Assembly (NCBI GenBank): GCA_016882195.1
Contig: VGLU01000007.1
Coordinates: forward strand, 1-57,529
Length of the DNA: 57,529 nucleotides
Origin: Thermoproteota archaeon
GTDB lineage: Archaea > Thermoproteota > Methanomethylicia > Methanomethylicales > Methanomethylicaceae
Reading direction: 5' to 3'
Under the pieces are notes generated by a model. That model was not told the origin of the DNA and did not search any database. It worked only from the letters and a program-made list of their open reading frames with translations. The position numbers were made by a program, and so were the translations under genes. Of the stretch, positions 14,653 through 22,821 are shown in pieces; within the stretch, counting starts at the first letter, position 1, and each line of letters starts with the position of its first letter.

Positions 14653-15852
14653 ATGCTTATCTATAATTCCAGAAGCCAGACGAAAGAGGAGCTCATAACG
14701 CAGGAGCCGAACAAGGTAAGGGCATACGTGTGCGGACCGACCGTCTACGATTACTGCCACATAGGGCATGCCAGGACCTACGTAAACTTCGACGTTCTGA
14801 GGAGGTACCTCGAGGCCCAAGGGTACGAGGTCTTGCACGTCCAGAACTTTACGGACGTTGACGACAAGATAACGATGAGGGCGAGGGAGGAGGGTGTCGA
14901 GCCCATGGAGCTTGCGGATCGCTTCATAGCAAAGTGCTTCCAGGACATAGACGCGCTGAACATTAAGAGGGCAACCAAGTACACGAGGGCTTCAGAATAC
15001 GTCCCAAAGATCATCAAGATCACGCAGAGGCTCCTTGAGAAGGGCTGTGCATACAGGGCAGGCGATGCCATATACTTCGATGTGGAGAGGGCAGGAGGGT
15101 TTGGGGAGCTGGTCAAGGACCTGAAGGGTGCGGTTGTGGACATGCTGGAGGCCGGAGCCAAGAGGGGGCCCTTCGATTTTGTCCTATGGAGGGAGGCGAG
15201 GGAGGGGGAGGAGTCCTACAGCAGTCCGTGGGGAATGGGTCGACCAGGCTGGCACACCGAATGCGTTGCCATGTCCATGGACAACCTCGGCGAGGTTCTT
15301 GACATCCACTGGGGAGGAAGGGACCTGATATACCCCCACCACGAGTGCGAGGCGCTGATGGCAAAGGCCCTGACGGGCAAGACCTTTGTGAGGTACTGGA
15401 TGCACAACGACTTCATCCTCCTGGGAGGGGAGAAGATGTCCAAGTCCACCGGCAGGACGGTTCTCATACGCGATGTCCTTAAGAGGCATCCCGGAGAGGT
15501 TCTCAGGACCCTTCTCCTCTCCAAGAATTACAGGGAGCAGCTGGAGTTCTCTGAGGAGGAACTGGAGGACTCCAAGGAGAGGTACGATAGGATGAGGATG
15601 GCCGCGCGGGAGGCGAGGAGGGCAGGACCAACCAATGAAATTAGCCCCTGCGTCAAGGACTATGTGGACATGTTTTTTGGTGCAATGGACGATAATTTGG
15701 AGACCGGGCAGGCTCTGGCTGCCGTGGAAAACATGTCGCTGGAGCTGCTGAGCAGTTACTCGGAGAAGGACTTTGCCGGCGCCTCGCGTATCTTCGACGC
15801 CGTTGAGAACATCCTAGGAATAAAACTGGGTCACTCGATGTCCACCCAATAG
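14653..15852 (+). CDS. cysS: Cysteinyl-tRNA synthetase
   Basis: A class I synthetase that charges tRNA-Cys. C-G-P-T-V-Y-D, H-I-G-H-A and K-M-S-K-S-T are all present, with the zinc ligands in C-G-P-T, W-H-T-E-C and H-H-E-C-E. At 399 residues it is shorter than the usual ~460, because the C-terminal anticodon-recognition region is reduced. The start is ATG 14653, just after the GNAT stop; the longer frame from 14608 lies inside that gene. The 3' end overlaps moaE on the other strand by 22 bases. Confidence 0.93.
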   Translation: MLIYNSRSQTKEELITQEPNKVRAYVCGPTVYDYCHIGHARTYVNFDVLRRYLEAQGYEVLHVQNFTDVDDKITMRAREEGVEPMELADRFIAKCFQDIDALNIKRATKYTRASEYVPKIIKITQRLLEKGCAYRAGDAIYFDVERAGGFGELVKDLKGAVVDMLEAGAKRGPFDFVLWREAREGEESYSSPWGMGRPGWHTECVAMSMDNLGEVLDIHWGGRDLIYPHHECEALMAKALTGKTFVRYWMHNDFILLGGEKMSKSTGRTVLIRDVLKRHPGEVLRTLLLSKNYREQLEFSEEELEDSKERYDRMRMAAREARRAGPTNEISPCVKDYVDMFFGAMDDNLETGQALAAVENMSLELLSSYSEKDFAGASRIFDAVENILGIKLGHSMSTQ

Positions 15853-16280
15853 CTCCCGTTCGTGGTGTGCTCCTTCTTCCAGATGGGTATCTCGTGCTTC
15901 GCCCTCGTCACGGCCAGTCTCAGTGTCTCCAAGGCAACGTTGCTCCTCTCCGTGGCTATCACGACGTAGAGAACCTCCTCGCCGGGCGAGAATGTTCCGT
16001 ACCTGTGGCATATGGCGGCCTCCAGGACGCCGTTGAGGAGGGTTAGGGTCCTTGCCATGTTCTCGATGGACCTGCGTGCGGCCTCCTCGAAGACCTCGTA
16101 CTCCAGGCGGTCCACCTTCTTGCCTTCATGGGTTCTGCCGCGCACGATGCCGGTGAAGGTGACTATAGAGCCGCAGTTCTTATCCTTGACGGACCCCCTC
16201 ACCTCGGCTATAAGCCTAACGAGGTCTATGGGATCATCCTTCTTCAGAAGCATGCCTATTGGCATAGGTACCACGATCAT
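15831..16280 (-). CDS. moaE: Molybdopterin synthase catalytic subunit
   Basis: MoaE makes the dithiolene of molybdopterin with sulfur from thiocarboxylated MoaD. The 149-residue protein has the family's F-T-G-I-V-R-G strand, the E-Y-E-V-F helix, H-R-Y-G-T-F-S-P-G-E, and the active-site lysines in I-P-I-W-K-K-E-H. The ATG at 16280 is chosen; the upstream 23 residues lack family similarity. No moaD or other cofactor genes are nearby. The 3' end overlaps cysS in convergent orientation. Confidence 0.9.
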   Translation of the reverse strand: MIVVPMPIGMLLKKDDPIDLVRLIAEVRGSVKDKNCGSIVTFTGIVRGRTHEGKKVDRLEYEVFEEAARRSIENMARTLTLLNGVLEAAICHRYGTFSPGEEVLYVVIATERSNVALETLRLAVTRAKHEIPIWKKEHTTNGSYWVDIE

Positions 16281-16324
16281 GTAGTCCCAGCGGGTATTAA
16301 AAAAGCTGTGTCGAATCGGCCGAG

Positions 16325-16897
16325 TTACGTCCAGAACCTCAGGCGCCACCTCGAAGACCTTTGGGAGGGCCTCTCGAATGCCGCCGGCGCCACGTAAAGG
16401 TATATTTTGTGCCCCTCGAAACTCTCAACCTTGGCGGGATTCCAGCCTTCCATGCCGAAGTCGTGGCTCACTATTCTGGTCCCTGGCCTGACCTCCTCCT
16501 CGAACTTGAACCTTAGCCTGTCGTTGGCGGTGCCGGTGAGGTAAATGAAGATGACGGTTGCCTCGGAGAGGTCTGCATCCATGAGGTCCCCCTTCACCAG
16601 CATCACCCGATCCTGGAGGTTGAGCGACTCGAGGCGCTCGTGGGCACTTTTGATGAGATCCTCGCGCAGCTCGTACCCTATCGCCATCCTCGCGCCGAAG
16701 TCCTTGACCGCTGACAGCAGCACCCGACCGTCCCCGGAGCCCAGGTCCATCACCACATCGGAGGGGCCGACGCGGGCAAGCTCGAGCATCCTGCGAACGA
16801 CCTTAGGCGGCGTGACCAGGAACGGGAGGCAGCCCCAGAAGAACTCCCTCTCGCCGCCTCCCGACGAGAGCCTTAGAGCACTTGAGGGTAGATTCAT
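16325..16897 (-). CDS. SAM-dependent methyltransferase (Rossmann fold)
   Basis: The protein has about 190 residues. The SAM-binding motif I is V-M-D-L-G-S-G-D-G-R, and a motif-II-like acidic loop is G-Y-E-L-R-E-D. There is no N-P-P-Y/F motif, so base-amino methylation is not indicated. The class resembles small-molecule or protein-Lys methyltransferases with a D-L-G-S-G-D-G-R signature, found in archaea and bacteria. The start ATG at 16897 fits the shared TATA element upstream. It is divergent from the rRNA/tRNA m5C methyltransferase gene. Confidence 0.75.
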   Translation of the reverse strand: MNLPSSALRLSSGGGEREFFWGCLPFLVTPPKVVRRMLELARVGPSDVVMDLGSGDGRVLLSAVKDFGARMAIGYELREDLIKSAHERLESLNLQDRVMLVKGDLMDADLSEATVIFIYLTGTANDRLRFKFEEEVRPGTRIVSHDFGMEGWNPAKVESFEGHKIYLYVAPAAFERPSQRSSRWRLRFWT

Positions 16898-16935
16898 TTG
16901 GTCCAACACCCAGCGGCTCCCACCCACCATTATTG

Positions 16936-16953
16936 GAGTATAATATATTATAT
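16936..16953. promoter_or_regulatory. TATA-rich divergent promoter
   Basis: The stretch agtataatatattatatg between the divergent methyltransferase genes contains TATA elements readable on both strands. On the minus strand it is 40 bases from the start codon at 16897, the usual distance. On the plus strand it is too close to an ATG at 16952, so either transcripts begin downstream or translation starts at the GTG at 17003. Confidence 0.45.
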
Positions 16954-18190
16954 GCCTTGGCGTGATCATTACTGCGCCGATCACCCTGCGGAGGTCATCG
17001 CTGTGTCGCTCGAGAGGGTCGCCAAGGAGATCCGGTACAGGAGGGACCTTCTGGAACTTTTGGTCAAGGCCTACGGCGATAGAACTCTGAGGGTGCTGGA
17101 GGCGGTGAGAAGGTCCCCAAAGGAGTACGCGGTAAGGGTGAACACCCTCAGGACCGACGCCGAGGAGGTTATGGAGCACCTCTACCGGATGGGCGTGGTT
17201 TGCAGGAGGTCGGAGGTTTTGGAGGAGGCGGTCCTCATCGAGGTGCAGGGCCCCTTCACGGTGGAAAGAATGGGCAAGCAGGTCGTGGCGGAGAAGGGCG
17301 CCGCGGAGAGCGTGATGATGGGGAGCAAGCTCTACGCCCCCGGCATCCTAAGGACTGATAATTATAGGGTCGGGGGACCGGTTTACATAACGGACATTTA
17401 CGACCACGTTGTAGGCAGGGGCATCGCCCTAATCCCACCGAAGGTGGACGATAAAAAGGGCAGGGGGCTTGCCGTTGACACCAGTGAGACGGTGTACAGA
17501 CTGCCGCCATTCAGGGAGGGCGAGCTTTACAACAAGGGGATGATAAGGGAGCAGAGCCTGCCGGCAATGATCACGTCGAGGGTCCTGGAGCCGCAGGGGG
17601 GCGAGACCATAGTGGACATGTGCGCAGCTCCTGGAGGAAAGGCCCTGCACATGGCGCAGCTGATGGGGGACAAAGGAACCATATACGCCTTCGACCACTC
17701 GGACAAGAGGCTTAATGCGCTGAGGGGGGACGCGGAACGCCTCGGTGTGCACAGTATTAGGGTATTCTGCGCCGACGCGAGGTACCTGGACAGGGACTTC
17801 CCCACGTTGAAGGCTGACAGGGTCCTTGTCGACCCTCCGTGCTCGGCGCTGGGGGTAAGACCGAAGCTGTACGAGGATGCAACGGTGGAGGAGGTGTTGG
17901 GCTGTGCCAGGTATCAGAGGCAGTTCCTTAGGGTCGCGAGCGCCATCGTGAAGGGTGGAGGGACCGTGGTCTACTCCACCTGCACACTCACCACCGAGGA
18001 GAACGAGGATGTGGTCAGGTTTGCTGTGGAGGAGCTTGGTCTGGAGCTGGAGGATCAAAGGATCAGGGTGGGCGAGCCGGGCTTTGGCGACCCAATCTTC
18101 AGGAGGGCACAGAGGTTCAGCCCGGATCTCTTGGAGATGCCGGGATACTTCATAGCCAAGTTTAGGAGGAGTGGTGGGAGTCAGGCTTGA
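16952..18190 (+). CDS. NSUN-type RNA m5C methyltransferase with PUA domain
   Basis: A NOL1/NOP2/Sun family enzyme that methylates cytosine C5 in RNA. A PUA-like domain (V-Y-I-T-D-I-Y-D-H-V-V-G-R-G-I-A) precedes the catalytic core. SAM motif I is C-A-A-P-G-G-K, and both catalytic cysteines are present: P-P-C-S-A-L-G and S-T-C-T-L-T-T-E-E-N. The PUA layout resembles NSUN6-like archaeal tRNA m5C enzymes. The start is ATG 16952, or GTG 17003 if the promoter above is correct. The stop overlaps the archaemetzincin start. Confidence 0.88.
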   Translation: MPWRDHYCADHPAEVIAVSLERVAKEIRYRRDLLELLVKAYGDRTLRVLEAVRRSPKEYAVRVNTLRTDAEEVMEHLYRMGVVCRRSEVLEEAVLIEVQGPFTVERMGKQVVAEKGAAESVMMGSKLYAPGILRTDNYRVGGPVYITDIYDHVVGRGIALIPPKVDDKKGRGLAVDTSETVYRLPPFREGELYNKGMIREQSLPAMITSRVLEPQGGETIVDMCAAPGGKALHMAQLMGDKGTIYAFDHSDKRLNALRGDAERLGVHSIRVFCADARYLDRDFPTLKADRVLVDPPCSALGVRPKLYEDATVEEVLGCARYQRQFLRVASAIVKGGGTVVYSTCTLTTEENEDVVRFAVEELGLELEDQRIRVGEPGFGDPIFRRAQRFSPDLLEMPGYFIAKFRRSGGSQA

Positions 18191-18759
18191 CGAAGGTTGG
18201 TATAGGGATCATTCCTACAAGCGGCCTCCCTCGGGCTGACCTGGATTTCGCCCTGGGCGTGTATATGAGACGTTTCAAGGATTATGCCCACACGAGGGTG
18301 TCGGATAAGAAACTAAACCTAGAGGAATTTCCATATAGAACGACTGCTTTTGGAAGACAGTATCTGGCAGATGCCCTCCTCCAGGCGGGGCTCCAACAAA
18401 GGGAGGGGGGCATAGCTGTTGTATTAACATCGGCCGACATCTATACTGGCGGGACCAACTACATCTTCGGCTTGGCCACACTCGGGTCAGCCCTGGTATC
18501 ATCGGCAAGGATAGACCCGGTTTTTTGGAAGGGGATCCAAGAGATCTTTCGCTATACAAGCGAGGGAAGACCGTTCTTCGAAAGGCAGTACGCGAAGGTC
18601 CTCGTTCACGAGCTGGGTCACGCCATCGGTCTGCCGCATTGTGAGGACTGGGATTGCGCCATGCGTTACTCCAACTCTCCCATGGAGCTTTACAGAAAGG
18701 GAGAGGACTACTGCGATGTGTGCCATGGGAGGTTTCACTCGAACATGCGAGAGGTGTAG
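18187..18759 (+). CDS. amzA: Archaemetzincin metalloprotease
   Basis: The 190-residue protein has the extended metzincin zinc site H-E-L-G-H-A-I-G-L-P-H (141-151) and the archaemetzincin cysteines C152, C157 and C176/C179, which bind a second structural zinc. Met159, the met-turn, follows at the expected place. Small proteases of this type are conserved in archaea; their natural substrate is unknown. The start is a TTG that overlaps the stop of the preceding gene, so translation is coupled. Confidence 0.93.
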   Translation: MTKVGIGIIPTSGLPRADLDFALGVYMRRFKDYAHTRVSDKKLNLEEFPYRTTAFGRQYLADALLQAGLQQREGGIAVVLTSADIYTGGTNYIFGLATLGSALVSSARIDPVFWKGIQEIFRYTSEGRPFFERQYAKVLVHELGHAIGLPHCEDWDCAMRYSNSPMELYRKGEDYCDVCHGRFHSNMREV

Positions 18760-18799
18760 GGAGGTGCTCGCCGTAGGACCTTCGCATCTCAGGTTCTTT

Positions 18800-19336
18800 T
18801 CAAGCATTGGTTATCTGCTTCTTGCTGTAGACCTTCCGTTTTAGGGTATGTCCGCAGACCTGGCAGATGTTGGACTTGAAGGACTGCTTGTAGGTTGCTC
18901 CGCAGGCGGGACAGTAAAGGAACCACCAGAACTCCTGCGAGATGCCCTTTGTCATCATTGGCTTGAAGCCTATATTGAGTTGGGTGCAGACATTCTGCAG
19001 GCTGTAGTCGTCGCTGATCACTGTGGGATCTGCGCCCTCGTCCTTGAGCTCCAGCGCCAGGGCTACGACCTCCAAGTCGGTCTCGGAGAGGACGGAGATG
19101 TCTCCACTCGAGCCCGCGCGTGTCCGCGCGACCTCTTTGAAGAATTCCTTGGGGGCGCGAACCTTCAGGCGTCCTGAGGATACGGAGAGGTCGGTTATGG
19201 TCTTGGTCTTCCTCCCGAGGAGCTCTGACATGACGCGGGGGGTGATGTAGTGGTCGCCGTCCACAAGCTGGGGGTTGAAGCCGTATATTATAGCAGAGGA
19301 GTCCAGGACAAAGGTCGGACGCTTTTCCACGGGCAT
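18800..19336 (-). CDS. nob1: Nob1-like PIN endonuclease (16S rRNA 3' maturation)
   Basis: The 178-residue protein has an N-terminal PIN domain (V-L-D-S-S-A-I-I-Y-G, then acidic S-E-T-D-L-E and I-S-D-D-Y) and a C-terminal zinc ribbon (Y-C-P-A-C-G and I-C-Q-V-C-G-H). This is the architecture of Nob1, which cuts the 3' end of small-subunit rRNA. It is linked to the NAD kinase gene, with 2 bases between the stop of one and the start of the other. Confidence 0.88.
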   Translation of the reverse strand: MPVEKRPTFVLDSSAIIYGFNPQLVDGDHYITPRVMSELLGRKTKTITDLSVSSGRLKVRAPKEFFKEVARTRAGSSGDISVLSETDLEVVALALELKDEGADPTVISDDYSLQNVCTQLNIGFKPMMTKGISQEFWWFLYCPACGATYKQSFKSNICQVCGHTLKRKVYSKKQITNA

Positions 19337-19338
19337 TG

Positions 19339-20175
19339 TCAGACCTCTAGGCCCAGCTTTATCTTTTCTCTTATGCGTTTGTAGAACTCTGGCGGATTGA
19401 CCTTGACGAATACCGCAGACTTTTCCGACCTCTCTACGAGGACTGGAACGTCGTGGTCCACGGGTATAGTGGTCTGCCCGTCAAGCACAACAATGCCGGG
19501 GGCGGCATCAGGGGATGTCCTTACCTCGATGCTGCTTGAGGACGGGAATATGATGGGCCTCAGCCCTGCGGAGAGCGGGCATATGAAGATGACCTCCATG
19601 ACGTCCAGCCGTGGATCGATGATAGGCCCTCCAGCCGAAAGGGCGTATGCGGTGGATCCCGTTGTCGTCGAGATGATTACCCCATCTGCCTTCCCCCGGT
19701 GCAACGGTGCCCCGTCCTTTAAGACTGAGAGGGAGAGGATCCTTGATGGCTTTGAGGTCGTTACGAGAACCTCATTAAGTACGTCCGGGAGGTTCAGGTC
19801 CTTGTACTTTACTCTCAGCTTGGTCTTGTGCTCCAGATAGAACCTGCCGGAGAGGACCCTTTCCAATGCATCCCTCACCGTCTCGGGCGTGGTCTCGCAG
19901 AGGAATCCCAGCGCACCAACCTTCACCCCTAAGATCGGGGTCTCGCCGACCTTCTGTGCGGTGCGCATGACCGTGCCGTCTCCCCCCACTGCCAGAACGA
20001 GGTCTACTGCCATTTTTTCTATCGGAGTTGGCCTCCTCCCGGCCATGTGGGCTAGATCGCCGGTATAGAGGACCTCAACCCCCTTTGATTTCAAGAACTT
20101 TCCGCTGTCCAGAGACACCCTGGAGGCTTCTGGGGAGTTTAATTTTGCAACCACTCCAACGCGAGATATCTTCAA
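19339..20175 (-). CDS. nadK: NAD kinase
   Basis: Phosphorylates NAD to NADP. The G-G-D-G-T motif is at 64-68 and a later N-E-V-L-V-T-T strand, a G-S-T-A-Y-A-L-S-A-G-G-P glycine loop and an I-C-P-L-S-A block follow. Length (278) is normal. A second NAD-kinase-fold gene of a different subfamily lies at about 42-43 kb. It is probably cotranscribed with nob1. Confidence 0.92.
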   Translation of the reverse strand: MKISRVGVVAKLNSPEASRVSLDSGKFLKSKGVEVLYTGDLAHMAGRRPTPIEKMAVDLVLAVGGDGTVMRTAQKVGETPILGVKVGALGFLCETTPETVRDALERVLSGRFYLEHKTKLRVKYKDLNLPDVLNEVLVTTSKPSRILSLSVLKDGAPLHRGKADGVIISTTTGSTAYALSAGGPIIDPRLDVMEVIFICPLSAGLRPIIFPSSSSIEVRTSPDAAPGIVVLDGQTTIPVDHDVPVLVERSEKSAVFVKVNPPEFYKRIREKIKLGLEV

Positions 20176-20335
20176 GAGTAGCCCACCATGTTCCTGAAAA
20201 CCGAGTTATACGCTTCAATATATCTCCCTTTGTTTTAAATAATTACTTATCGCTTCATCGTGGAGGGTGCGTAGGTGATGTGGCGCCTCGTAGGCGTGCC
20301 CCTTCAAAAAGCAAGCTACGTCGACCATTTGCTGA

Positions 20336-20347
20336 TAAGATTTATTT
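20336..20347 (+). promoter_or_regulatory. TATA box upstream of the aIF5A gene
   Basis: The element taagatttattt ends 39 bases before the aIF5A ATG. With a start about 25 bases downstream, this gives a short leader, as in archaeal translation-factor genes. Confidence 0.45.
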
Positions 20348-20386
20348 ACCTAATCCTGTTTACAGTCTTGAAAGGATGGATAAGCG

Positions 20387-20782
20387 ATGTCAACCAAACC
20401 AGTGGAGATCGGCGACCTGAAGGAGGGCAGCTTTGTGGTTATAGACAACGTGCCATGCAGGGTCGTCTCGATGGACAAGTCAAAGACGGGCAAGCACGGA
20501 TCTGCCAAGGCCAGGGTTGTGGCGATAGGCATCTTTGACGGCGTAAAGAGGAACATTATGGCACCGGCGGACCAGAGGGTCGACGTGCCGATCGTGGAGA
20601 AGAAGTCGGCTCAGGTGATCGCGATCATGCCGGATACGATCCAGTTGATGGATCTTGGGACCTATGAGACCTTCGAGATTAGAAGGCCGAAGGAGGAAGA
20701 GATCGCCGCAAAGCTGGCATCGGGCGTAGAGGTCGAGTACTGGGACATCCTCAACGAGAAGCACATAGTAAGGGTCAAGTGA
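20387..20782 (+). CDS. Translation initiation factor aIF5A
   Basis: aIF5A helps ribosomes through difficult peptide bonds. The hypusination loop [10 protein letters not shown] is at 32-41 with Lys36 as the modified residue. The C-terminal OB domain follows. A length of 131 is normal. It heads the run of translation and protein-targeting genes. A deoxyhypusine synthase is not in this window, but the polyamine genes at 1.2-2.5 kb would supply the spermidine substrate. Confidence 0.95.
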   Translation: MSTKPVEIGDLKEGSFVVIDNVPCRVVSMDKSKTGKHGSAKARVVAIGIFDGVKRNIMAPADQRVDVPIVEKKSAQVIAIMPDTIQLMDLGTYETFEIRRPKEEEIAAKLASGVEVEYWDILNEKHIVRVK

Positions 20783-20869
20783 CGACTATTAAGAGCCCAT
20801 TCCAGATTTTTATTTCATGATAGAATTTTAGGGAGCATGCCCAGATTCTCTTCTGATTGGGTGTGTTAG

Positions 20870-22213
20870 ATGGTCCTGGACAGCCTGAGCGGCTCCATTA
20901 GCAACGCCATCAAGAAGCTCCTCAAGGCTCCTGTGGTGGACGAGAAGGTCGTCAAGGAGCTGGTGAGGGACATCCAGAGGGCCCTCCTTCAGTCGGACGT
21001 GAATGTCAAGCTGGTCTTTGAGCTCTCCAAGAACATCGAGAGTAAGATCCTCGAGGAGGAGCTGCCGCCAGGGATAACGAGGAGGGAGCTGGCCGTCAAG
21101 GCCGTTTATGATGAGCTGACGGCGTTATTGGGCGGTGAGAAGGCGCACCCACCAAAATATGCAAAGGGCAAGACGACCGTGGTCATGCTGGTGGGGATAC
21201 AGGGATCGGGAAAGACCACCACCGCCTCCAAGCTGACGTGGTACTTCAAGAGGCAGGGGTTCTCGGTGGGGCTTGTGTGCGCGGATAACTTCAGGGCCGG
21301 GGCATACGACCAGCTGAGCCAGCTCGCGGGGAAGGCCGGGGCCGAGTTCTACGGCGAGAGGGACAACAAGAGCTCCGTTGAGATCGCCAGGAACGGCATG
21401 AGGAAGTTCAAGGAGAAGGGAATTGAGCTGATTCTGGTCGACACTGCCGGAAGGCACAAGAACGAGAGCGACCTGATGGATGAGATGCGCCAGATAGCCG
21501 AGGCTATCAACCCCGACGAGATAATGCTTGTGCTGGACGGCACCATAGGGCAGCAGGCCATGCAGCAGGCGGAGGCGTTCAACCAGTCGACGAGGATAGG
21601 TACCATATTCCTGACCAAGCTTGACGGCTCTGCGAGGGGAGGAGGTGCGCTCTCGGCGGTCGCTGCCACCAAGGCGCCCATAAGGTTCATAGGAACCGGG
21701 GAGGGGATCGAGGAGGTAGAGGTGTTCAACCCGCCCAGGTTCGTGGGAAGGCTGCTGGGCATGGGGGACATCGAGGCGCTTGTGGAGAAGGTAAAGGAGC
21801 TGCAGATCGCCGCCCCGAGCAAGGAGACCGTGAGCGCCATGGTCTCGGGGAGGTTCACGCTCAAGGACCTCTACGCGCAGATGCAGACGATCAGAAAGAT
21901 GGGCCCCTTCAGCAAGATCCTCCAGTCGTTGCCAGGACTCGGGATGAGCCTACCGAAGGAGGCGATGGACGTTACAGAGGAGAGGATGAAGAGGTGGATG
22001 GTCATAATGCAGTCCATGACGGAGGAGGAGCTGACGGAGCCACACATAATAGACGGGTCGAGGGCCAGGAGGATAGCCAGGGGCTCCGGGACCAAGCCCA
22101 AGGACCTTAAGGAACTTCTGGACCAGTACAAGATGAGCAAGAAGTACATAAAGCAGATAGTTACGAAGCAGAAGAGGCTTCCGGGAATCAAGGGCAGGTC
22201 CTTCACGAGGTAG
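20870..22213 (+). CDS. srp54: Signal recognition particle GTPase SRP54
   Basis: Targets nascent membrane and secreted proteins to the translocon. The N domain is at 1-90, and the G domain has G-I-Q-G-S-G-K-T-T (109-117), D-T-A-G-R, T-K-L-D-G-S and the inserted I-B-D box. The Met-rich M domain is C-terminal. The length (447) is typical. Expressed downstream of aIF5A. Confidence 0.96.
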   Translation: MVLDSLSGSISNAIKKLLKAPVVDEKVVKELVRDIQRALLQSDVNVKLVFELSKNIESKILEEELPPGITRRELAVKAVYDELTALLGGEKAHPPKYAKGKTTVVMLVGIQGSGKTTTASKLTWYFKRQGFSVGLVCADNFRAGAYDQLSQLAGKAGAEFYGERDNKSSVEIARNGMRKFKEKGIELILVDTAGRHKNESDLMDEMRQIAEAINPDEIMLVLDGTIGQQAMQQAEAFNQSTRIGTIFLTKLDGSARGGGALSAVAATKAPIRFIGTGEGIEEVEVFNPPRFVGRLLGMGDIEALVEKVKELQIAAPSKETVSAMVSGRFTLKDLYAQMQTIRKMGPFSKILQSLPGLGMSLPKEAMDVTEERMKRWMVIMQSMTEEELTEPHIIDGSRARRIARGSGTKPKDLKELLDQYKMSKKYIKQIVTKQKRLPGIKGRSFTR

Positions 22214-22218
22214 GGTCC

Positions 22219-22764
22219 TTGCGAGAGATCGTACTCTTAACACCCTCGTCTTCACTCTCTTCGGAAGAGGGCGGAATAGTAACGAGGTTTGTTGTGGGGG
22301 CTTTGCTCCTCTCGCATGGCGCCAGGACGGACGTGAGGGTTATCGTCTTCTTTGATGGTGAGAAGTGCGTCAACTTTGAGGGCAACAGTATGAGAAACGT
22401 CAGACCGGATGAGCAGTCCCTCTCAGGCATCCTCAGGGCAGGGCTGAAGAGACTCGGGGGCGCAGGATCAGGGAGGGTGATGCAGGGGATAAACGCCTAC
22501 TCGAAGCCATTTGAGGAGTACATAAAGGAGGCGAGGCACACCAAACTCTTCTACGGGGGCGCCGGTGGGAAGGTTACCAATTTCAGTTCGGACTTCGTTG
22601 CGGTCTTCCAGTACCCGACCATGAGCAGGCAGAGGGAAGATGAGCTGCGCAGGCATGGGTTCTCGTCCGTGCGTCTCTCCGAGAGGACGTTATCCCCCGA
22701 CCAAGCGGTCATCATACTCAACAACATAGTTGATAAAAGGGCGACCGCCAGTCATAGGCACTAG
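22219..22764 (+). CDS. trmY: TrmY-like tRNA (pseudouridine54-N1)-methyltransferase
   Basis: SPOUT-fold methyltransferase that converts pseudouridine 54 of tRNA to N1-methylpseudouridine. The 181-residue protein has the family's S-L-S-G-I-L-R-A-G-L segment next to R-N-V-R-P-D-E, and a C-terminal knot region with L-S-P-D-Q-A-V-I-I-L-N-N. The start is a TTG 5 bases after the SRP54 stop. It lies directly upstream of Pus10, the enzyme that makes its substrate base, which supports the call. Confidence 0.85.
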   Translation: MREIVLLTPSSSLSSEEGGIVTRFVVGALLLSHGARTDVRVIVFFDGEKCVNFEGNSMRNVRPDEQSLSGILRAGLKRLGGAGSGRVMQGINAYSKPFEEYIKEARHTKLFYGGAGGKVTNFSSDFVAVFQYPTMSRQREDELRRHGFSSVRLSERTLSPDQAVIILNNIVDKRATASHRH

Positions 22765-22821
22765 AACAGAAGATCACTTTTAAGTAGGGTCGTTCCTTCC
22801 CTTCTTAGGGCGCTTCGTTGG

